From contig WAOZ01000021.1 in the NCBI GenBank assembly GCA_015520975.1, forward strand, positions 1 to 12,634: a stretch of 12,634 nt of DNA. The letters run 5' to 3'. The position numbers and the translations under genes were made by a program. Every line of letters starts with the position of its first letter. Positions within the stretch are counted from its first letter, which is position 1. Shown here piece by piece: positions 8,401 through 12,634 of the stretch. This DNA is from DHVE2 group archaeon. Lineage in GTDB: Archaea; Thermoplasmatota; Thermoplasmata; Thermoplasmatales; Aciduliprofundaceae. Under the pieces are notes generated by a model. It was not told where the DNA came from. It did not search any database and saw only the letters and a list, made by a program, of their open reading frames with translations.

Positions 8401-8780
8401 CTTGGAATTTCAGCAGCTATGTGGCCACGACCACTGATGATGAAAGATATCCAACCTTGGTCGCAAATGGTGCCAATGTGTGGTTGTTTTATGTGAATGT
8501 CACAACCGGGTACTTATGTATGAGAAACTCAACAAATTATGGTGTTAACTGGAGCAATGCGGTGGTTGTGAGCGATTCTGCAACGGTGCTTTCAGAATAT
8601 AGATGTGCGTATGCATATTTAGACTCGTCAGGAAAGATATATGTAGTATGGAGTGATAATCGCAATTCAAATTCCGACATATATCTTGATACTGCAACCA
8701 TTCCAGAATTCAACATCTCATGGATGCTGATAGGAGTGCTGATAATAATACCTCTCTTAAAAAGAAAAAGGTGTGAATGA
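5424..8780 (+). CDS. Large membrane-spanning surface protein: HhH, zinc ribbon, twin DGxxxDW domains, BNR propeller
   Basis: This 1118-residue protein has a clear modular plan. Residues 1-55 look like a helix-hairpin-helix pair (IPFVGELRSKILKEAGF, then LSELDGFSQVIAEEI). Residues 72-89 are a zinc ribbon (CPEC and CHKC). A charged helical stretch runs to 210 and a membrane helix spans about 212-234. Outside the membrane are two related domains: IDGSFSDW with IDDDENLTTGYPYKGLG (about 240-320), and VDGVFLDW with IDTDHNYATGYRIGNIG (about 507-615). A region of Asp-box (BNR) repeats follows (about 735-1090), as in sialidase-type beta-propellers. Near 1099-1112 a second hydrophobic segment is followed by KRKRCE. 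Many N-x-S/T sequons lie in the outer part, as expected for an archaeal S-layer-side protein. Function is unknown; binding of carbohydrate or peptide is inferred. The start is supported by a TATA box 27 bases upstream. Confidence 0.85.
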   Translation: MLSIPFVGELRSKILKEAGFSSVKDITEASVDALSELDGFSQVIAEEIKKYADKVREDYSVPKETVFREFRCPECGAVVSEIEPYCHKCGYKFFTPPEKYEENKERLADVIIGIYRDPENTELWREGAKILKLMDLTSKSSDFRFKASAIEFEHLEREEIKRGREEKKLYTDKEKPVIRLSELYKKSMVNGLVNGTGSLKKEIEKDTRSRYFVPIVVLFLIIPVLFTSVMIFALSPPVVIDGSFSDWSKAPSLNEYSGNFDAIKYECYGGYTYLYISSAHITTGARLLVLIDDDENLTTGYPYKGLGVDKFIYIHIGKNSEGTLYGYENGVWSKLGTVIYAYSRGGLELKTAYFGDKAMFLVSVASSDGTVYESTVLSTSSLLYIEYRGGTVVNSGDVIESVYLWNAYTGKIELKSIDIVNIGNGSARINIKYNGYGDIVYVKPGVNHVELNPYLAVNTKTELVITYVDGGSKYQTLKFKIQTNYLQYSVDYSNGSYIMGIPNRPTVDGVFLDWYNRSVESPRNSAIPASIDIRDYGKFVSNSTYVYIQTYGNLFEGYIPNIAIYGNGTSTANITTNPSLPNDTLEIYIDTDHNYATGYRIGNIGAEIKVMITGYGSKIQKTEEYRWESDKWLKIDEYKIKTAKNAKELETSVGISGDVYFRLVNWRGVYDALFKSMIPEVNTEKYVNETKGDVKGVHTLAKSVTPKLVGKYSFAQLKALFGTDVQVTNSTKNETRPTITETSDGTLWVTYDYEYSATDYDLYFANSTDGGLTWNVYALDTTTYDIRNPVIVSNNTTVLIFFENHTSGSYFKYYAHSINEGTTWHIYSISTWTWWSNIYNISAVQYTISTSTYIYVFFEYRYASTDYDVGYIKSPNGGKTWYNYSSYPNAIAQTSNWEGHPSVSIYTGTTPKVFIAYDWYDSKLNKWNVTVLNNSNMNDTKWWGYIFTSKYGRNYTYPAVYATSNVVYLCFEYEYSASDHNIMLWNSTSAGYSWNFSSYVATTTDDERYPTLVANGANVWLFYVNVTTGYLCMRNSTNYGVNWSNAVVVSDSATVLSEYRCAYAYLDSSGKIYVVWSDNRNSNSDIYLDTATIPEFNISWMLIGVLIIIPLLKRKRCE

Positions 8781-10564
8781 TGAAAAAAACCGTTGCGCTC
8801 ATAATGGTCGCCTTCGTGATTATGCTCTCTCAATCGGCGTTTTCTATGAGTCATACGCCTTTTTCAAATAACGTCCACAAATCTCCACCAACATGGACAT
8901 TTATGGTTTATATGGCCGCAGACAATTCCCTCTCTTCTGCCACCGCTGGAGATCTCGCAGAGATGATGTCCATAGGCTCATCCGCGAATCTAAATGTTGT
9001 GGTATTTTACGATTCCACTGAAATAGGCGATACGGCCATATACTACATAGAAAAAGGTAAGAAAATACTTGTTGATTCTCCCGGTGAAATGGATACCGGC
9101 AAAGCTTCAACACTGATTTATTTTTTGAATTTCACGATACATAACTACCCAGCGGATCACTATTTTCTGGATCTCTGGGACCACGGAAATTATTTTGGAG
9201 GCATAGCGCTTGACCACGGTGACTGGCTCACACTTAACGAGTTAGATTATGCTCTGAATTATGCGGATAATCTCATTGGAAAAAAGATAGATATCGTGGG
9301 CTTTGACGCTTGTCGAATGGGAGGTATTGAAGTATTTTATACCCTTCAGAACTATGCGGATTATGCGATTGCGTCTGAGAAAGATGAACCTGCGGATGGC
9401 TGGCCGTATGATTGGATTCTGGAGAGAATGGTGAACGAAACTCCAGAGAATGTTGCAAAAATTGTGGTGGACTCATATTACGATTGGGCAAAAAAGTTCT
9501 ATTCTAATTCTGGGTTATCCGTGACACTTGCATATGTAAATCTGACAAAATTCGCTACTTTTATGGACATTTTCAACGAATATCTTGCGGATGCGTATCA
9601 GATTGCCTATTACTACGCTCCGGAAATTTTAAACGCATCGATTCAAACGGAGAATTACGAATTATCGACTATGAAAGACCTTTACAATTTAATGCAGAAT
9701 TTTGAAAAAATAGGCGATTACAAACTGTCCCTTTTCGCGAATAAGGTGATGGAATCCTTCACAGATATGATTTACTACAAGGTCTGGGATTGCCCCAATC
9801 CGGCGAATGGTGTGCATGCGGCACACGCTCACGGTATGGGCATATATTTTCCCACCTATTTTTATGATATCTCTTATTCATCAACGGCGTTTGCTCAAAA
9901 CACGCTGTGGGATGAGTTTTTAAGGAGAGTGTTATATTCAACACCCATACATTTTCCGGGAACTGCGAATGTAAGTTTTTCCGATGGAACGATCTGGGTG
10001 AATTATTCTGCGGATGTGAGTTATGGTGAAATATACATTGTTAACGATACCTCTGTTATTTATTCGGGGATATTGGGTCCTGAGGCAAATTATTCTGCCA
10101 ATATAAATTATGGGATTTACGAGGTGTACATATACGGCTACAATGAAAATTCCACCGTGACATGGGTTTACAAAGAAAGAATCAGTTATCTGATGCCAGT
10201 GGTGCTAAAGGGCACAGTTTATATCAACGGAGCACCCGTAAAAAATGCGAAAATAAAAATAGAGATCGGAAATGAGACATATTGCGTGTATCAGAACGAT
10301 TCTTCGGGGTTCTCGCTGGTGCTTTATTATCCACAGCAGATTAACGAAAATTCAACGATAAACATAACCGTGTATTACGAATATTTCAGGATTACGCACA
10401 CTTATCGCGTGAATATGTTTAAGAGTAATATTACCAATGCCACCATTACTTTGATAATCAAGGATACGGTGTTCCCAACCTATTCCGAGCTTGCGGTGAT
10501 GCTTGCATTCATTGCTGTTGGATTTGTAATAGTGCTTTATTATATGTGGAAGAAAAAGTTTTAA
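8777..10564 (+). CDS. Clostripain-family (C11) cysteine peptidase, membrane-anchored
   Basis: A 595-residue secreted peptidase. Residues 1-23 form a signal peptide (MKKTVALIMVAFVIMLSQSA). The family signature WTFMVYMAADNSL is at 40-52. The catalytic His is H136 in LWDHG and the nucleophile is C179 in GFDACRMGGIE; ASEKDEPADGWPY at 199-211 is the usual substrate-side segment. Clan CD peptidases of this family usually cut after Arg or Lys. After the catalytic part (to about 390) come beta-rich segments with N-glycosylation sequons. A C-terminal helix near 568-588 is followed by WKKKF, so it is probably tethered to the cell surface. The ATG overlaps the preceding stop (ATGA) and a second ATG follows at once. 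Coupling to the large surface protein points to a joint extracellular role in peptide capture. The second glycine of the usual DHGG is replaced by Asn (DHGN), probably tolerated. Confidence 0.93.
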   Translation: MMKKTVALIMVAFVIMLSQSAFSMSHTPFSNNVHKSPPTWTFMVYMAADNSLSSATAGDLAEMMSIGSSANLNVVVFYDSTEIGDTAIYYIEKGKKILVDSPGEMDTGKASTLIYFLNFTIHNYPADHYFLDLWDHGNYFGGIALDHGDWLTLNELDYALNYADNLIGKKIDIVGFDACRMGGIEVFYTLQNYADYAIASEKDEPADGWPYDWILERMVNETPENVAKIVVDSYYDWAKKFYSNSGLSVTLAYVNLTKFATFMDIFNEYLADAYQIAYYYAPEILNASIQTENYELSTMKDLYNLMQNFEKIGDYKLSLFANKVMESFTDMIYYKVWDCPNPANGVHAAHAHGMGIYFPTYFYDISYSSTAFAQNTLWDEFLRRVLYSTPIHFPGTANVSFSDGTIWVNYSADVSYGEIYIVNDTSVIYSGILGPEANYSANINYGIYEVYIYGYNENSTVTWVYKERISYLMPVVLKGTVYINGAPVKNAKIKIEIGNETYCVYQNDSSGFSLVLYYPQQINENSTINITVYYEYFRITHTYRVNMFKSNITNATITLIIKDTVFPTYSELAVMLAFIAVGFVIVLYYMWKKKF

Positions 10565-10780
10565 AAATATGTGATAATTTTTATTTAAGAAGTTAAATAC
10601 GGGCCAGGAGGGAATAATTTAGAAAGTAACATCATAGGAAGGCTGAGTGACAGGTACCATATTCATTGCTCCCAAATTGAGGATTTTACAAGATATTGGA
10701 AAGCAACGGGACACTGGTGGTATCCTTCCATTAAAGATATTTTGCTTTTTTTAGAAGGGCCTGATTAAAATGCGCAGACC
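10565..10780. other. Intergenic stretch with a startless 59-codon open frame
   Basis: No gene can be called here. On the plus strand, 10589-10768 is free of stops and ends at TAA, but has no ATG, GTG or TTG upstream of its middle. The translated end (for example HWWYPSIKDILLFLEGPD) has an aromatic-rich, protein-like character. It may be the 3' remnant of a degraded gene, or chance. I see no tRNA, no terminal repeats and no direct repeats long enough to mark an insertion. Confidence 0.3.
10577..10587 (+). terminator. Possible oligo-T terminator after the peptidase gene
   Basis: A T-rich run (AATTTTTATTT) begins about 13 bases after the peptidase stop. Archaeal transcription often ends at such runs without a hairpin. 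The same bases also resemble a TATA element, so the call is weak. Confidence 0.3.
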
Positions 10781-10802
10781 AAGTTTCCAAAAATGGAAAC
10801 TT
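10781..10802. promoter_or_regulatory. Perfect 8-bp inverted repeat ahead of the winged-helix gene (putative operator)
   Basis: AAGTTTCC and GGAAACTT are exact reverse complements separated by six bases (AAAAAT). The site lies 25 bases before the ATG at 10827. It sits just downstream of an AT-rich element (GATTAAAAT, 10763-10771) that could act as TATA box. That would put the repeat over the transcription start, a typical position for autorepression by the DNA-binding protein encoded next. The same repeat could form an RNA hairpin in the leader. The regulatory role is inference. Confidence 0.45.
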
Positions 10803-10812
10803 CCTATAATAT

Positions 10813-10820
10813 GGAGGTGG
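10813..10820 (+). promoter_or_regulatory. Shine-Dalgarno site that fixes the winged-helix gene start
   Basis: GGAGGTGG lies six bases before the ATG at 10827. This favours that start over the in-frame ATG at 10770, which would place the inverted repeat inside the coding region. It contrasts with the leaderless genes to the left. Confidence 0.6.
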
Positions 10821-10826
10821 GTGAAA

Positions 10827-11711
10827 ATGGTAAGGAAGAAGCTCTCAGAAATAATTGTATTGAAAGAAATAAGAAATAGAAAAACAGCAGTTGAAATTGC
10901 AAAGAAACACGGTGTAACAAAGGGAACGGTGTCAAAGAAAATTAAAAAACTATTGCGGAAAGGATACATCGTATATGATGAGGAGTATACCAAATACCAG
11001 CAATTTCTTACCTTAAAACATGTAAAATATTACATTCTGACTAATGATGGAGAAGAGTGTCTTTCCGAAGTTTCCATCTGTCTCGGAGGGAGTGAGAGGA
11101 AAAAGAAACCAAAGTTTAAGGGAGTACATAATTTCCAGTTCAAGGCAAGAATAATAAAAGTTGGAGAATTTTGGTTTGATAATCAGCTACAACTTAAGAA
11201 TTGGGTAAAAGAGTACACATGGATTGGTGGGGTGTATATAGAAAAGAACGGAAATAGTAGTTTTGTTTTCAAATTATCTATAGAAGACAAAGACCCAAAG
11301 AGAGCAAAAGAGAGAGCGAAAAACATTGTGAAAAATATAATTAAGAAGATTGAGAAGAATGGTGGCTATGTTTTCGGAGAATTAGAAGAAATTGGAAGAC
11401 CAAAATATGAGATTACAGGAGACCCTGTAGCGGAGGTGGTTAGTAAAGAGAAGACAATCATAACACCATATGGAGCTATAGATAATACGCCTGAAGAAGG
11501 AACATTGCACTTTTATGATGATGAAGATGTGATAGCTTATTTAGAGCCTCCACATAGACTGAGAGAACTAGAACGGTACGCTAGAGAGAACATAGACAAC
11601 ATACAGCGTACATGTGGGTTTGATGTAATTAATATAAATTTTAACTTTAAATTTTTAAAGAAGGTGGAGAACGATGAGGATTCCAAAAAGGATAATCACA
11701 AACGTAGCTAA
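10827..11711 (+). CDS. Winged-helix DNA-binding protein of accessory origin
   Basis: A 294-residue basic protein when started behind the strong Shine-Dalgarno site. Residues 8-50 read as a helix-turn-helix: LKEIRNRKTAVEIAKKHGV, then TKGTVSKKIKKLLRKGYIVY as the recognition helix and start of the wing. The usual YYILTNDGEECL wing-end follows. The rest is not recognised. VHNFQFKARI (100-109) recalls the H-x-x-x-F-K pattern I associate with regulators on archaeal plasmids and proviruses, but this is only a recollection. A Lys-rich helix lies at about 157-178 and an acidic patch (FYDDEDV) near 229-235. Codon use is A-rich compared with the genes to the left. It overlaps the next small gene by 38 bases, so the two form an operon. 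An in-frame ATG at 10770 would add 19 residues. Confidence 0.75.
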   Translation: MVRKKLSEIIVLKEIRNRKTAVEIAKKHGVTKGTVSKKIKKLLRKGYIVYDEEYTKYQQFLTLKHVKYYILTNDGEECLSEVSICLGGSERKKKPKFKGVHNFQFKARIIKVGEFWFDNQLQLKNWVKEYTWIGGVYIEKNGNSSFVFKLSIEDKDPKRAKERAKNIVKNIIKKIEKNGGYVFGELEEIGRPKYEITGDPVAEVVSKEKTIITPYGAIDNTPEEGTLHFYDDEDVIAYLEPPHRLRELERYARENIDNIQRTCGFDVININFNFKFLKKVENDEDSKKDNHKRS

Positions 11712-11901
11712 TAGAATGCTCCGTCAGAATCATACTGTGACACAAATGGAAGTTCAAAAAGAGATTGAAAAGTACCTCAAAAGGAAACTATCAAAACATG
11801 AAAAAGCCAGAATCACCTTGGTCTTAGAGGAACACTACACAGTAAAAAGAAGAAAAATAGACCCTAAAACAAAGAGAAAAGTGATTTACTTTACCTTCTG
11901 A
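11674..11901 (+). CDS. Small basic protein, possibly winged-helix-like
   Basis: A 75-residue protein starting within the end of the previous gene, with GGTGGAG four bases before the ATG as ribosome-binding site. It is very rich in Lys and Arg. The pattern VTQMEVQKEIEKYLKRKLSK, then a helix (EKARITLVLEEH), then the beta-hairpin-like TVKRRKIDPKTKRKVIYFTF, would fit a small winged helix. No family is recognised. It is probably a nucleic-acid-binding partner of the upstream gene. Its stop overlaps the 3' end of the convergent ATPase gene by 16 bases. Confidence 0.65.
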   Translation: MRIPKRIITNVANRMLRQNHTVTQMEVQKEIEKYLKRKLSKHEKARITLVLEEHYTVKRRKIDPKTKRKVIYFTF

Positions 11902-12634
11902 GCCATGTTCTGTATGTCCTCTAAATCATACACATTCTCCCTCTTCTTTTTCACCTTCCTGGTCACAATTATCAGCTCCTTCTCCCTGCTATCCTTGATG
12001 GCCTCTGCCTTCTCCTTTAGCTTCTCAAATTCTCTCTCCACTTCTTTCTCATCCAGCTCCGACCATTTAACCTCAAAGAGAGCAATTTTCTTCTCTCCAA
12101 CTGCAACAACATCAATCTCAAAACTCTCCTTACCCTTCTCTTTTCCCTCGTACTTACCCCAGAGCTTGCCTATGCTCTTTATCTTGAAATCCACAAAGTT
12201 CTGGGCGAATTGTTCCACCAGCTGCTCGTATTTCCTGCCCACATATATCCGTATATCTTCTTCTTTAAACTCCACCTGTCCGAGCTCGTATTTCGGATAA
12301 TTCTTCCATACGGTTCTGAACAGAAATCAATGAGGTTCTGGGAGATGTAGTACCTGTACTTGCCTTTGCCGAAGGCATCTTTCCTGCGGGAAATGAGCTC
12401 GTAATCGTTGTAGAGTGCGTGTATGTACTTGCTGATATCCGTGCTCTTCAACCCCATATACGATGCAATCTCACCCATTCGTGAATTTCCTTCGGCAATG
12501 GCCTGCAGGATGCTAAAATACACCTTGTACTCCCTGCCCACCTCCTCCTTTAGCATCATCATTACCTCGCTGAGCATGGGATACGGCTCCTCGTAGAACA
12601 TCATTCTTATGAAGTCCATCACTGGCACTTTGAA
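11886..12634 (-). pseudogene. C-terminal part of a DUF234-type archaeal ATPase, one-base frameshift
   Basis: The coding frame enters from the right edge and continues to about 12323, then moves by one base and runs to a stop at 11886. The first part has a winged helix (YFSILQAIAEGNSRMGEIASYMG, then LKSTDISKYIHALYNDYELI) and ends RYYISQNLIDF. The second part reads FRTVWKNYPKYELGQVEF, then a PD-(D/E)xK-like core: FEIDVV (D), then ALFEVKW (E, K). This order is that of archaeal COG1672 ATPases with a C-terminal DUF234; the P-loop part lies outside. Restoring one G in a TGG codon near 12321 rejoins the frames to the family's usual FWFR. The frameshift could be a real mutation or a sequencing error, so intact function cannot be excluded. 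Confidence 0.85.

Noticed and set aside
10770..10826. 19-residue N-terminal extension of the winged-helix protein
   Set aside because: The stronger Shine-Dalgarno site precedes the ATG at 10827, and the extension would be read through the inverted repeat.
11905..12300. 131-codon Ser/Phe-rich plus-strand frame
   Set aside because: It is the antisense of the Lys/Glu-rich DUF234 segment, and its composition is explained by that.
1..12634. CRISPR arrays, tRNA or rRNA genes
   Set aside because: No regularly spaced direct repeats, cloverleaf-like sequences or rRNA-like stretches were seen by eye.

Overview
The window looks like chromosomal DNA from a euryarchaeon. Evidence: a COG1395-type regulator, a methionyl-tRNA synthetase with two zinc knuckles, an archaeal DUF234-type ATPase and a small Roadblock/LC7 protein. 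Several genes also have an AT-rich TATA-like box about 26-28 bases before the start codon and no Shine-Dalgarno site, the leaderless pattern of many archaea. The secreted cysteine peptidase beside a large surface protein fits a peptide-using heterotroph. My best guess is Thermoplasmata (for example an Aciduliprofundum-like DHVE2 lineage), but this is inference and no database was searched.

Positions 1-4020 are housekeeping-like. A truncated COG1395 regulator (minus) diverges from a Roadblock/LC7 gene (plus). The Roadblock gene converges tail to tail with a minus-strand pair: methionyl-tRNA synthetase followed by a PHP-family phosphoesterase, translationally coupled through an ATGA overlap. 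Upstream of metG is a 113-residue minus-strand gene of unknown function. It diverges from a zinc-ribbon/PP-loop protein of the PAPS-reductase family, which I start at a GTG (4117) from promoter geometry.

Positions 5424-10564 form a two-gene cell-surface operon. The first gene encodes an 1118-residue protein. It has a cytosolic helix-hairpin-helix plus zinc ribbon, one membrane helix, two related DGxxxDW extracytoplasmic domains, a predicted beta-propeller with Asp-box (BNR) repeats, and a C-terminal membrane anchor. The second encodes a clostripain-family (C11) peptidase with signal peptide and C-terminal anchor, coupled by an ATGA overlap. Together they suggest a surface proteolysis or recognition module, and this is the most interesting part of the window.

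Positions 10565-12634 look accessory. An A-rich stretch carries a 262-base gap with a startless 59-codon reading frame, then a perfect 8-bp inverted repeat just ahead of a winged-helix-type gene. That gene has a strong Shine-Dalgarno site, unlike the leaderless genes to the left. A small basic protein overlaps its end. These run convergently into the 3' end of a DUF234-type archaeal ATPase gene, which leaves the window on the right and carries a one-base frameshift.
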